This document shows positions 9,156 through 17,907 of a DNA stretch of 64,000 nucleotides, in pieces (the stretch's first letter is position 1; every line of letters begins with the position of its first letter). This DNA comes from Ornithinibacillus californiensis (lineage in GTDB: Bacteria > Bacillota > Bacilli > Bacillales > Amphibacillaceae), in NCBI RefSeq assembly GCF_001038485.1, contig NZ_LDUE01000055.1:62001-126000 (forward strand), given 5' to 3'. The position numbers were made by a program, and so were the translations under genes. The notes under the pieces are model-generated. The model was not told the origin of the DNA, searched no databases, and saw only the letters and a list, made by a program, of their open reading frames with translations.

Positions 9156-10034
9156 ATGGATATACGAACAATTAAGACCTTTATTCTTGCAGCAGAGTAT
9201 GAAAATTATCGCGAAGTTGCCGAAAAACTATATGTGTCACAACCTGCTATTACATTTCAAATGAAACAATTAGAAAAAGAATTAGGAGCTTCTTTATTTA
9301 TGAAGCATGGAAGAAATATCGCACTAACAGAATACGGGAGAATGTTTTATCAAGAAGCATTAGAAATTATTTCTCAATATGATAAAAGTGTACATCGCAT
9401 GAATCAATTTAAACAAGGATTTCATAAACTAATTCGGGTTGCTATCTCTCCATTGCTTGCTGACACTATTTTGCCTTCTGTTTTACATCGATATATGACA
9501 TCGAATCCGACTGTAGAATTAACCATTCAAGTTATGGAGTCAACTGAAATATCTCATTGTATTGAGATGGGTCATGCAGATATAGGGTTATCATGTTTGC
9601 CTGGCACAAGTCTCGTTATTAGCTCACCATTTCATGAAGAGGATGTGATATTGGTAGCCCGTCATGATGGATATGATGCTGAATCTGGACCTATCCTTGA
9701 TGCAATGGAGATTCTTGAGCAAAATATTGTGTTCACGGATAATCATCCATTTTATTGGAATCAGTTAAAGGAGCAGTTTACGCTAAAGATACCTTCTATA
9801 AGAACGATGAAGGTCAATCAATCCTATATAACGAAGCGTTTTATATTAGAAGGTATGGGTGTTAGTTTTTTGCCTAAATCAAGTGTCAATAAGGAATTAC
9901 TGGAAGGTAGATTCATAGAGATTCCTGCTCACTTTATTGAAATCCCTAAGGCAAGTATGTATTTTGTTTACAAGAATGAACAGCAAGTTGATAAAGAATT
10001 AATGCAATTTATCTCTTCCTTTCATTTTAGTTAA
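9156..10034 (+). CDS. citR: LysR-family transcriptional regulator (CitR-like)
   Basis: A 292-residue LysR-type regulator. The N-terminal winged helix-turn-helix (about residues 3-60) carries the family pattern YVSQPAITFQMKQLEKELG. An effector-binding domain follows, ending in FVYKNEQQVDKELMQF. ATG at 9156 is chosen over the TTG directly before it because GAGGTG lies five bases upstream. The short divergent intergenic region with citA (about 100 bp, very AT-rich) should hold its operator. In B. subtilis CitR represses citA; the same role here is inferred from gene arrangement. Confidence 0.82.
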   Translation: MDIRTIKTFILAAEYENYREVAEKLYVSQPAITFQMKQLEKELGASLFMKHGRNIALTEYGRMFYQEALEIISQYDKSVHRMNQFKQGFHKLIRVAISPLLADTILPSVLHRYMTSNPTVELTIQVMESTEISHCIEMGHADIGLSCLPGTSLVISSPFHEEDVILVARHDGYDAESGPILDAMEILEQNIVFTDNHPFYWNQLKEQFTLKIPSIRTMKVNQSYITKRFILEGMGVSFLPKSSVNKELLEGRFIEIPAHFIEIPKASMYFVYKNEQQVDKELMQFISSFHFS

Positions 10035-10115
10035 TTAATAATTACAGAAAAGAATAAAAAATTGTAGTAAACTAATACTAGCTTACTTGTTTTTTTAAAT
10101 AATGAGGTGAATCCA

Positions 10116-10892
10116 TTGTTCCAACATAAAGTATTTATTATTATCACGATAGTTATGCTAATTATAGTTTCAGGTTGTTCATCTAATGAGCCAACCGATG
10201 AAGTAAAATTAACCATCTCTGCAGCAGCAAGCCTAAAGGAATCGTTGGAGAAAATACAACAATCCTATGAGAAAGAATATCCAAATGTGAAACTAAGGTA
10301 TAATTTCGGTGGATCAGGTTCGTTGCAGCAACAAATTGCTCAAGGTGCGCCAGTAGATCTATTCTTTTCTTCATCTGAAGATAAATTTAATAAGCTCGTT
10401 GATGAAGGGTTTATTGCGGAGGACAATGGTATTACATTATTACAGAATGAATTAGTCCTTATTGTTCCTACTGATAATACTTACGATATAACAAAATTTG
10501 AAGATTTAATACATAGAGAGATTAGCCATATTTCCATTGGTATACCAGAAACAGTACCTGCTGGAAAATATGCAAAAGAGACATTAGAAAGCTTAAAAAT
10601 CTGGACAGAAATCGAATCGAAAATAGTTTTTGCTAAAGATGTTAGACAAGTTTTGTCATACGTGGAAACCGGAAATGTTGAGGCGGGAATCGTTTATAAA
10701 TCCGATGCCCTTCAATCCGAAAAAGTTACCATTATTTCTACAGCAGACGCAAACTTGCATTCACCAATTGTTTATCCAATAGGTATTATTAATGGAACCA
10801 AAAATTATATAGCTGCTAAGGACTTTTACAACTATATACAAAAACAAAATTCATTAGAGGTATTTGAAGATTATGGATTCATTACTAAATAA
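10116..10892 (+). CDS. modA: Molybdate ABC transporter substrate-binding lipoprotein ModA
   Basis: About 258 residues. A signal peptide is followed by a lipobox (IIVSGC, lipidated Cys near residue 21). The ModA fold has the characteristic LTISAAASLKESLEKI, FGGSGSLQQQIAQGAPVDLF and VPAGKYAKETLE segments. It binds molybdate or tungstate outside the membrane and delivers it to ModB. TTG at 10116 is selected because GAGGTG ends six bases before it; GTG at 10107 lies inside that ribosome site. The end overlaps the modB start, so the two are co-translated. Confidence 0.88.
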   Translation: MFQHKVFIIITIVMLIIVSGCSSNEPTDEVKLTISAAASLKESLEKIQQSYEKEYPNVKLRYNFGGSGSLQQQIAQGAPVDLFFSSSEDKFNKLVDEGFIAEDNGITLLQNELVLIVPTDNTYDITKFEDLIHREISHISIGIPETVPAGKYAKETLESLKIWTEIESKIVFAKDVRQVLSYVETGNVEAGIVYKSDALQSEKVTIISTADANLHSPIVYPIGIINGTKNYIAAKDFYNYIQKQNSLEVFEDYGFITK

Positions 10893-11553
10893 TATATTAT
10901 CTGAAGAATTTCTACATCCAATATGGTTATCGCTGAAGATTGCTTCGTTAGCAGGTATTATAGTCATTTTCTTCGGGACATTAGTAGGGAGATATTTCTC
11001 TAGGAAGTCTTTTCAAGGCAAGTCTGTAATTGAAACTATTATGATGCTACCGATGGTCCTCCCCCCTACTGTCATTGGATTTTTCCTCATTGTTATTTTT
11101 GGGCGAAATAGCTTTGCGGGTAGAGCTATAGAATGGTTATTCAATCAACCAATTATGTTCACTTGGTTTGCTGCAGTTATTGCAGCTGCAGTAGTTTCTT
11201 TCCCTCTTATGTATCAATCAGCGAAATCGGCATTTCAAAGTGTTGATCGAGCTATCGAAGAAGCTGCCCGCTTAGATGGAGCGAACGAGAAAAAGGTTTT
11301 AATATTTGTTTCCATCCCGCTTGCTTCAAGAATGTTACTATCAGGTTGTATATTAAGTTTTGCACGTGCATTGGGTGAATTTGGTGCAACATTAATGTTT
11401 GCGGGAAATATTCCAGGTGTGACACAGACAATTCCAACTGCTATCTATGTTGCAATGGATTCTGGTAACATGGCTCTAGCATGGTTATGGGTAATTTCTA
11501 TTGTTGTTATTTCTTTTTTAATGTTATTTATTGTTCGCTCAAAGGAAGCTTAA
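10873..11553 (+). CDS. modB: Molybdate ABC transporter permease ModB
   Basis: About 226 residues with five to six transmembrane helices. The ABC permease EAA loop is seen as EEAARLDGANEKKVLIFVSI, with ALGEFGATLMFAGNIPG typical of ModB shortly after. It forms the membrane channel for molybdate uptake. ATG at 10873 lies inside modA; an in-frame TTG at 10864 is an alternative. No modC ATPase follows, since the unit ends in a terminator 25 bases downstream. The transporter must therefore borrow an ATPase encoded elsewhere or be incomplete. Confidence 0.87.
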   Translation: MDSLLNNILSEEFLHPIWLSLKIASLAGIIVIFFGTLVGRYFSRKSFQGKSVIETIMMLPMVLPPTVIGFFLIVIFGRNSFAGRAIEWLFNQPIMFTWFAAVIAAAVVSFPLMYQSAKSAFQSVDRAIEEAARLDGANEKKVLIFVSIPLASRMLLSGCILSFARALGEFGATLMFAGNIPGVTQTIPTAIYVAMDSGNMALAWLWVISIVVISFLMLFIVRSKEA

Positions 11554-11578
11554 TTTATACCCTTAGGACTACTTGAAT

Positions 11579-11619
11579 AAGGAATAGGAGCTAGATACAT
11601 AGGTTGCTATTCCTTTTTG
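11579..11619 (+). terminator. Terminator after modB
   Basis: AGGAATAG (11580-11587) pairs with CTATTCCT (11607-11614), followed by TTTTGTTT. It closes the modAB unit. Confidence 0.65.
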
Positions 11620-11691
11620 TTTACTAAAAAATACTACAAATAATTATTTAACAGATAGATCCCACACTAAAGTTATCCTGTCATATTTAGA

Positions 11692-11730
11692 AAAAACTAA
11701 AAGCACCCCAAAAGTACCTACTTGGAGTGC
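11692..11730 (-). terminator. Terminator of the YhfW-like gene
   Basis: On the minus strand GCACTCCAA (from 11730) pairs with TTGGGGTGC (to 11703), followed by TTTTAGTTTTT. Confidence 0.75.
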
Positions 11731-11755
11731 AGATATTTAAGCTTGATACTAGACT

Positions 11756-13285
11756 TTACTCTAACTCTATTTGTTCTAAAGGCCGTTTTGCAGGTCCTTC
11801 AACTACTTCACCAGTGTAAGTAAATCTAGAGCCGTGACATGGACAATCCCACGTTCTTTCACCAGAATTCCATTCCACCTCACATCCCATATGAGTGCAA
11901 GTGGTATCCACAGCATGAAGCTTATTTTCTTGATCTTTGTAAACACCTGTACGTTTTCCATTCACCCTAGTTACGGTAGCATCATCTGGTGATAGCGTTT
12001 GTATATTATTATCTGTAAACTCTAATTTTCCTTTGATAAGATGTTTCGCGACATCCGCATTGATACTCGTGAACTTTCGTAAAGAAGGATCTGCTTGGAA
12101 ACGAGATGGAGAATATAGCTCCTCATACGGATTATCTTTACCCACGATCTTGTCTGTGATAATTTTCGCAGCGATTGTTCCGTTTGTCATTCCCCATTTC
12201 CGGAATCCAGTAGCCACAAATACTGCGTTCTCATGCTCTGAGATCGGTCCTATATACGGAAGTTTATCGAGTGTGATTAAGTCTTGTGCTGACCAACGAT
12301 ATAAAATATCCTCTATACCAATATGCGCTTCCGCGAAGTCCTGGAGGGCTTTATAATGCTCAATAGTAGATTTACCTTGTCCAGTCTTATGACTATCACC
12401 AATAACAAGCCACGCCTCTTCCCCATTGATCGTAACAGAACGTAAAGAGCGAGTAGGCTGTTCTGCTGAAATGTACATTCCACCAGGATATTTCTTTTTT
12501 GCTTTTATTGCTAAGACATAAGCTCTTTCCGCATACATTCTAGTAGGATAAAACCCTTGTCCGTCATAGAACGGGAAGTGTGAAGCTACAAAAACAAACT
12601 TACTCACAATGCGGTGCCCATCCCTTGTAATAATGGCCGGATGCTTATTATACTCAACATCAATTGCTGTCGTATTTTCATAGAACTGAGCTCCGTTTTT
12701 AACGCTTTCTTCAACCAACACTTTTAAAAAATCTAACGGATGGTATTGTGCCTGATTCTTCATAATTAAAGCTTTTTTGTGTGGCACATTTAATGGAACG
12801 GAATCCGTGAGTTCTCCCTCAATACCTAGTTCATCGTATGCTGCTTTCTCATTTTCTAATTGGGTTATGTAGTCATCTGCATTCGTATAAATAATCGCAT
12901 CTTGTTCTTTGAAATCGCAATCAATATTAAGCTCTTTAACTGCTTTCTCAATAAATTCCTTCGCTTCGATTTGTGCTTCATAGTAAAGTTTGGCCTTATC
13001 TTTACCGAAGTGCTTAATAAATTCATCATAGATAATATCATGTTGTGCAGTAATTTTTGCAGTTGTATGTCCGGTTGTACCATTTAGAATAACACCCGCA
13101 TCTATCAAAGCCACTTTTAAATTTTGTTTCGAGAGTAAATATGCTGCCGTAATCCCTACTATTCCCCCACCAACAATACCAACATCTACTTTAATATTCT
13201 CCTCTAACTTATTAAACTTTGGAAATTCTACCTGATCTCGCCAGTATGGTTCTGGAAATTGCGGCATATCTTTTGATTCAGCCAT
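11756..13285 (-). CDS. yhfW: FAD-dependent oxidoreductase with C-terminal Rieske domain (YhfW-like)
   Basis: About 509 residues. The N-terminal D-amino-acid-oxidase-type FAD domain has the dinucleotide motif VGIVGGGIVGITAAYLL, and FVATGFRKWGMTNG lies towards its end. The last ~90 residues form a Rieske [2Fe-2S] domain with CTHMGC and CPCHGS ligand boxes. The fusion matches B. subtilis YhfW; its substrate is unknown. The start is ATG at 13285, preceded by AAGGAGTG at a proper distance; a longer start at 13294 is less likely. It is monocistronic, with its own terminator. A role in redox or amine metabolism is possible but unproven. Confidence 0.85.
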   Translation of the reverse strand: MAESKDMPQFPEPYWRDQVEFPKFNKLEENIKVDVGIVGGGIVGITAAYLLSKQNLKVALIDAGVILNGTTGHTTAKITAQHDIIYDEFIKHFGKDKAKLYYEAQIEAKEFIEKAVKELNIDCDFKEQDAIIYTNADDYITQLENEKAAYDELGIEGELTDSVPLNVPHKKALIMKNQAQYHPLDFLKVLVEESVKNGAQFYENTTAIDVEYNKHPAIITRDGHRIVSKFVFVASHFPFYDGQGFYPTRMYAERAYVLAIKAKKKYPGGMYISAEQPTRSLRSVTINGEEAWLVIGDSHKTGQGKSTIEHYKALQDFAEAHIGIEDILYRWSAQDLITLDKLPYIGPISEHENAVFVATGFRKWGMTNGTIAAKIITDKIVGKDNPYEELYSPSRFQADPSLRKFTSINADVAKHLIKGKLEFTDNNIQTLSPDDATVTRVNGKRTGVYKDQENKLHAVDTTCTHMGCEVEWNSGERTWDCPCHGSRFTYTGEVVEGPAKRPLEQIELE

Positions 13286-13473
13286 CCAAATCACTCCTTT
13301 TAATAACTTCTAAAGACTACATATACCATCATCTAACAGTATCTCCAATTGCCTTTACTATTATTTGGTATTAGTCTTTAAAAAAAAGATTGTTAGTAAG
13401 CTTCATAAGTTCATTAGTGGGAGGACCTACGATATTGAGTTGTATCTATTAATAGACAAGCGTTACAAAAATA

Positions 13474-13502
13474 AAAAATGCTACCCTATGGATAGCATTT
13501 TT
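13474..13502 (-). terminator. Terminator of ferredoxin gene
   Basis: Minus-strand stem AAAATGCTATCC / GGTAGCATTTTT with an ATAG loop, immediately after the ferredoxin stop codon. Confidence 0.8.
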
Positions 13503-13505
13503 GGA

Positions 13506-13745
13506 TTAGCGTTCTTCAAAGAACTTTCGATTTAATAAAATATATTCATTTTCCTCTTCAGGAACTTCATCCTCCATAAAGATTGCTTCTACTGGGCATA
13601 CCGCTTCACAAGCTCCACAATCAATACATATATCTGGATCTATATAAAACATATCTTTCCCTTCTTCGATACAATCAACAGGACATACTTCCACACATTC
13701 GGCAGCTTTCTCCGTTTTACATGGTGATGTAATTACGAATGCCAT
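13506..13745 (-). CDS. 7Fe-type ferredoxin
   Basis: A 79-residue ferredoxin. The first cluster motif is C-x7-C-x3-CP (Cys9, Cys17, Cys21), the pattern of a [3Fe-4S] or modified site. The second is CIDCGACEAVCP, a standard [4Fe-4S] motif. The acidic C-terminal extension is typical of Bacillaceae 7Fe ferredoxins (FdxA type). It is a cytosolic electron carrier. ATG at 13745 has AGGAGGGGT upstream. Single gene with its own terminator; the partner enzyme cannot be named from context. Confidence 0.88.
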   Translation of the reverse strand: MAFVITSPCKTEKAAECVEVCPVDCIEEGKDMFYIDPDICIDCGACEAVCPVEAIFMEDEVPEEENEYILLNRKFFEER

Positions 13746-13903
13746 GTAAGACCCCTCCTTCTATAATATATAAACCAATATAAATGCCATATTATAGTAA
13801 TTATACTACAGAAATTTAATTTTTAGTTCAAGCAATTACTAATAGAATCACCTTTTTTCATTTCTTTCATACGATTAACTAGTAGAAATAAAGGAGAGAT
13901 AGT

Positions 13904-15094
13904 ATGCAAGTAGTCGTACGTAGTGGTGATTCATTATGGTATTATAGCCAATTATTTAATGTTCCGCTCCCGTTAATTATTCAATCAAACCCTACTATTT
14001 CACCCTCACAATTAAGTATTGGCCAGTCCATTCAAATACCTGGCTATGAGATGCAATCTTACAGAGTCCAGCAAAATGACACATTGTGGCAGATTGCAAC
14101 CAAACAAAACATCAGTATCGATGCTTTAGTACGAGCAAATCCTAATATAAATCCTAATAATTTACAAATTGGCCAACTGATCTTAGTCCCTTATCGCGTT
14201 ACCAACATTGTGGTTACAGATCCATCAAATTATACTTATGATAAAATGCTTCGAGATATAAATAGGCTAATAAACATATATCCCTTTATTCAAAAAAACA
14301 CAATTGGCCAATCTGTGCTTGGAAAAGACTTAATCGAGTTGCAGATAAGTTCTGGAAGCAAGCAAGTGCATATAAATGGTTCCTTCCATGCTAATGAATG
14401 GATTACTACTCCTGTTATTATGCGTTTTCTTAACCAATATGCTTTATCACTTACAAATAATCAAGCCATTCGTGGCCTCTATATGCTACCTTATTTCGTG
14501 CAGACGATGCTCTCGGCTGTACCGATGGTTAATCCTGATGGAGTAGATCTTGTTATCGAAGGTTCTTCTGTAGCTGGTGGTTTTGAAAGTGAGGTACTAG
14601 CGATTAACAACAACAATACCGATTTTTCTAATTGGAAGGCGAATATTCGTGGAGTGGATTTAAATAATCAGTATCCTGCTAAATGGGAAGTCGAAGCAGC
14701 TCGAAAACCAATATCCCCTGCACCGAGAGATTTTCCTGGTTACCAGCCACTAACTGAACCTGAAGCAGTAGCTATGGCAGAACTTACAGGTAATCGAAAT
14801 TTTAGAAGAATGAATGCCCTTCACACACAAGGCGAAGTCATTTATTGGGGATACGAAGGATTAGAACCACCAGAGGCGGAAACGATTGTGAGTGAATATG
14901 CTCGAGTTAGTGGGTATAATCCAATCCGCTTTATTGATAGTTATGCTGGTTTCAAAGATTGGTTTATTATGGTATATCGCAGACCAGGGTACACAGTAGA
15001 GCTAGGAACGGGTGTTAATCCATTACCAATTTCACAATTTAATGAGATCTATGAAGAAACACTCGGAATTCTACTAGCGAATTTGTATATGTAA
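13904..15094 (+). CDS. LysM-M14 peptidoglycan peptidase (gamma-D-glutamyl-L-diamino acid endopeptidase I type)
   Basis: A 396-residue protein. Two N-terminal LysM domains (about residues 2-46 and 51-95, each with the DSLW/DTLW-xIA pattern) bind peptidoglycan. The M14 zinc carboxypeptidase domain follows. Zinc ligands are His162 and Glu165 in FHANEW and a later His in MNALHTQGE; the catalytic Glu is in YTVELGTGVN. No signal peptide is visible, as in the spore-associated Lysinibacillus sphaericus endopeptidase I and B. subtilis relatives. It probably cuts the gamma-D-Glu-diaminopimelate bond during spore or cell-wall recycling. AAAGGAGAGA precedes the ATG. Confidence 0.86.
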   Translation: MQVVVRSGDSLWYYSQLFNVPLPLIIQSNPTISPSQLSIGQSIQIPGYEMQSYRVQQNDTLWQIATKQNISIDALVRANPNINPNNLQIGQLILVPYRVTNIVVTDPSNYTYDKMLRDINRLINIYPFIQKNTIGQSVLGKDLIELQISSGSKQVHINGSFHANEWITTPVIMRFLNQYALSLTNNQAIRGLYMLPYFVQTMLSAVPMVNPDGVDLVIEGSSVAGGFESEVLAINNNNTDFSNWKANIRGVDLNNQYPAKWEVEAARKPISPAPRDFPGYQPLTEPEAVAMAELTGNRNFRRMNALHTQGEVIYWGYEGLEPPEAETIVSEYARVSGYNPIRFIDSYAGFKDWFIMVYRRPGYTVELGTGVNPLPISQFNEIYEETLGILLANLYM

Positions 15095-15099
15095 TTTTT

Positions 15100-15143
15100 G
15101 AATAGAAAGGAGAATGCTTTTTGCTCTTTTCTATTCTTCTTCT
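15100..15143 (+). terminator. Terminator after LysM-M14 gene
   Basis: GAATAGAAAGGAG (15100-15112) pairs with CTCTTTTCTATTC (15124-15136), followed by TTCTTCTTT. The stem lies directly after the stop. Confidence 0.65.
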
Positions 15144-15227
15144 TTGCTAATATATTTATAGATTTACTAATCAATACTTGATGCAATTACTATTCAGCTT
15201 TCTTTGTTTGATGTCAAACAACATGTA

Positions 15228-15272
15228 ATAAAAAACTCGTATAGCGAATTCAAGAATGAATTGGCATACGAG
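15228..15272 (-). terminator. Terminator of FMN reductase gene
   Basis: CTCGTAT (15236-15242) and ATACGAG (15266-15272) enclose an inner GAATTC/GAATTG helix. On the minus strand a T-run follows. Confidence 0.7.
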
Positions 15273-15310
15273 ACTTATAAAGAGTTTATTATTTATATAG
15301 TTTATCCACT

Positions 15311-15865
15311 TTAACCGCGTTGAACTTTTACAAATTCAATAAATGCTTTTACTTTGCTATCAAGAAATTCTATTGTACTCTGATCGTTCAATTGACCAGT
15401 TTGCTCATCAAACTTCTGCCCAGCCATATTGATCAGTACTTCATTACCAGCTGGTGGAAGAATTCTAGCTTGAATACCAGGAGCAGAAAGAATCTCACGT
15501 AAATGTAATTGCGCACGAATTGTTCCCATCATTCCTGGAGTTACACCAAGTGGCATTACTGGTTTATTCATAAAGACTCTTTCTACGCGCGAAGTCCAAT
15601 CCAGTGCATTCTTTAGCACTCCTGGAACAGACCAATTATACTCCGGAGTAACGATTACAACTCCATCAGCATTTTTTATTAATTCTTTGAAATCCTTTAC
15701 TACTTGAATAGGGTCATTTTCTTCATCTTGATTAAAAAATGGTAATGAACGAATATCCGCAATTTGCATTTCCATTTCTTCTGCATATCGATCTTGCATA
15801 AACTTAGCTAATCGCATATTGAAGGATTCTTCTCTAATACTTCCTACAAGTGCTACAATCTTCAT
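15311..15865 (-). CDS. NADPH-dependent FMN reductase family protein
   Basis: A 184-residue flavodoxin-like FMN reductase. The FMN phosphate loop GSIREESFNMRLA is at residues 8-20. The family motif VIVTPEYNWSVPGVLKNALD lies at about 72-91. Such enzymes reduce FMN, quinones, azo dyes or chromate with NAD(P)H; the substrate cannot be assigned. ATG at 15865 is preceded by AAGGAGGAAAA. Monocistronic. Confidence 0.87.
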   Translation of the reverse strand: MKIVALVGSIREESFNMRLAKFMQDRYAEEMEMQIADIRSLPFFNQDEENDPIQVVKDFKELIKNADGVVIVTPEYNWSVPGVLKNALDWTSRVERVFMNKPVMPLGVTPGMMGTIRAQLHLREILSAPGIQARILPPAGNEVLINMAGQKFDEQTGQLNDQSTIEFLDSKVKAFIEFVKVQRG

Positions 15866-16026
15866 ATTTTTCCTCCTTAGTACTTTCAGTCACTCGTGTA
15901 AACTTATGTATTGCACTGATTGCTTTAGATAGTGGATGAAGCCTAACGAATCATTGCAAAAATTATTACTATATTAACGATAAATATTAAAATATTCTTT
16001 GTCAAATTAATAGCTTACATAGAAAT

Positions 16027-16058
16027 AGCCTGTTTTGGTATTGAATACAAAATAGGCT
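16027..16058 (-). terminator. Terminator of gdhA
   Basis: On the minus strand AGCCTATTTTGTATT pairs with AATACCAAAACAGGCT, just after the gdhA stop. The T-run (ATTTCTAT) is weak. Confidence 0.65.
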
Positions 16059-16067
16059 ACTAAAATT

Positions 16068-17438
16068 TTAAATGACTCCTTGAGCAATCATCGTATCTGC
16101 TACTCGGACAAATCCAACAATATTGGCACCAATGACTAGATTCCCTGGATAGCCATATTCTTGAGATGCATCCATGCTCTTTTTATATATATTTTTCATG
16201 ATATCCCTTAATTTTACGTCCACTTCTTCCTGTGTCCAGAAGACACGAGAGCTATTTTGAGCCATTTCTAGCGAAGATACCGCAACTCCACCAGCATTGG
16301 CAGCTTTTGCAGGAGCAAAAAGTACGCTATTTGCTTGAAATTCATCCATTGCCTCTATTGTAGTTGGCATATTGGCGCCTTCACCTATAGCTTTTACACC
16401 ATTTTTTATTAATTGGTTGGCAGATTTTATATCTAATTCATTTTGAGTAGCGCACGGTAGAGCGATATCACAAGGTACGTTCCAAATCCCTTTATAATTT
16501 GGTTGATAAACTGCTTCGGGATGTGATATGACATATTCTTTAATTCGTTTATTCTCTACTTCTTTTAACCGCTTAACAGTGTCTAGATTAATTCCACTTG
16601 GATCATAAACGTAACCACTGGAATCACTACATGCAATCACAGTTGCCCCAAGTTGTATTGCTTTTTCCATTGCATAGATGGACACATTACCTGAACCTGA
16701 TATAACGACATTACTATTTTCAAAGCTTAATCCTTTTTCACGAAGCATTTCTTCAACAAAGTAAACAAGCCCATAACCTGTAGCCTCCATGCGTCCGAGA
16801 CTTCCGCCAGAATCAATGGCTTTCCCCGTCAATACACCGGCTTCATATACGCCCTTTAGCTTTTTATATTGGCCAAACAAATAACCTATTTCCTTTGCTC
16901 CTACACCAATATCTCCAGCAGGTACATCTTTATCCGGCCCGATATGTTTGCTTAATTCTGTCATAAAGCTTTGACAAAATCGCATGATCTCCATATCCGA
17001 CTTCCCTTTGGGGTCAAAGTCAGAACCACCTTTGCCTCCTCCGATAAATTGTCCTGTTAATGCATTTTTAAATACTTGTTCAAAGCCTAAGAATTTAATA
17101 ATACTTGCATTGACGGACGGATGAAACCTTAAGCCTCCTTTATAAGGACCAAGAGCACTATTATATTGAACTCGATAACCGCGATTCACCTGTACTACGC
17201 CCTCATCATCAACCCAAGGCACTCTGAATGTGATAAACCGTTCTGGTTCTACAATACGATCAAGTACCCGTTGTTTAATATATAAAGGGTTTTTAACTAA
17301 TACAGGTACTAAAGAGTTAAATACTTCCTTTACCGCTTGATGAAGTTCTACTTCACTTGGATTACGTACTTTTACCATTTCATATAAATGATTGACATAA
17401 GTTTGAACGTTCTCTGTTTCTAAGTTTATTGCATGCAT
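16068..17438 (-). CDS. gdhA: NADP-specific glutamate dehydrogenase
   Basis: About 456 residues. Interconverts 2-oxoglutarate plus ammonia and glutamate. The length and the long N-terminal region (about 50 residues before the catalytic core) are those of the NADP-type hexameric enzyme. Visible motifs: GPYKGGLRFHPSVN, the active-site lysine segment GGGKGGSDFDPKGKSD, DVPAGDIGVG and the nucleotide-binding VVISGSGNVSIYA. The start ATG at 17438 follows AGGAG by nine bases. Monocistronic, with an extended -10 promoter upstream. Unlike B. subtilis RocG/GudB, this resembles the anabolic E. coli-type GdhA. Confidence 0.93.
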   Translation of the reverse strand: MHAINLETENVQTYVNHLYEMVKVRNPSEVELHQAVKEVFNSLVPVLVKNPLYIKQRVLDRIVEPERFITFRVPWVDDEGVVQVNRGYRVQYNSALGPYKGGLRFHPSVNASIIKFLGFEQVFKNALTGQFIGGGKGGSDFDPKGKSDMEIMRFCQSFMTELSKHIGPDKDVPAGDIGVGAKEIGYLFGQYKKLKGVYEAGVLTGKAIDSGGSLGRMEATGYGLVYFVEEMLREKGLSFENSNVVISGSGNVSIYAMEKAIQLGATVIACSDSSGYVYDPSGINLDTVKRLKEVENKRIKEYVISHPEAVYQPNYKGIWNVPCDIALPCATQNELDIKSANQLIKNGVKAIGEGANMPTTIEAMDEFQANSVLFAPAKAANAGGVAVSSLEMAQNSSRVFWTQEEVDVKLRDIMKNIYKKSMDASQEYGYPGNLVIGANIVGFVRVADTMIAQGVI

Positions 17439-17486
17439 AACTATCAACTCCTAACTTATCAAGTTTCATTTTTGAAAGTATATCGT

Positions 17487-17495
17487 ATTATAGCA
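17487..17495 (-). promoter_or_regulatory. Extended -10 promoter of gdhA
   Basis: On the minus strand TGC is directly followed by TATAAT, a perfect extended -10 element 49-57 bases before the gdhA start. No good -35 hexamer is visible, as is usual for extended -10 promoters. Confidence 0.6.
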
Positions 17496-17623
17496 AATGA
17501 CAGATGTGTATGAAGAAATATGTAAGTTATTTAGTTGTTCTCATCGTAGAAGTCTATACGGGGGCAAATATTATAGAACAAATTGTACCATAGTAAAGAT
17601 TTAATTTAAAACAAGTAAAAAAT

Positions 17624-17652
17624 AAAAAGCCGGTCATTTATAACCGGCTTTT
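17624..17652. terminator. Bidirectional-looking terminator after DUF6501-like gene
   Basis: AAAGCCGGT (17626-17634) and ACCGGCTTT (17643-17651) form a perfect stem flanked by A- and T-runs. It serves the minus-strand gene starting at 17860. Confidence 0.8.
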
Positions 17653-17656
17653 GTAA

Positions 17657-17860
17657 TTATACTACCTTAAAATAATCCTTTCGAAATCCTCCAATACGAT
17701 TGCTATCGTCAAAGATGAAGTAAAATTCTTCGGTTTCATTTTTGACATCGTAAAGCTTACCTGGAGTTAGTTTATTATCTACTACAAACTTTTTCGCATT
17801 TGCATGCACACACTCAATTCGTTTCGTTGTTGGATTGTTTTCCCATTTTAGATGCATCAT
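17657..17860 (-). CDS. Small conserved protein, DUF6501-like
   Basis: A 67-residue cytosolic protein with no signal peptide or membrane helix. The pattern VDNKLTPGKLYDVKNETEE resembles small Bacillaceae proteins of the DUF6501 type, recalled by eye and not searched. The fold is likely a small beta-barrel; the function is unknown. GGAGGAG lies ten bases before the ATG at 17860. It sits in the same direction as msrAB but has its own terminator. Confidence 0.7.
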   Translation of the reverse strand: MMHLKWENNPTTKRIECVHANAKKFVVDNKLTPGKLYDVKNETEEFYFIFDDSNRIGGFRKDYFKVV

Positions 17861-17907
17861 ACTATTCTTTCTCCTCCAGTTAATATTAAGTAATTACGGT
17901 ATATTAA

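Noticed and set aside
12033-12356. Plus-strand frame of 107 codons inside the YhfW-like gene
   Set aside because: Antisense shadow of a well-conserved Rieske/FAD protein; no start signals.
13286-13473. Possible small gene between the YhfW-like gene and its neighbour
   Set aside because: No open frame with a ribosome site; nothing beyond AT-rich spacer is seen.
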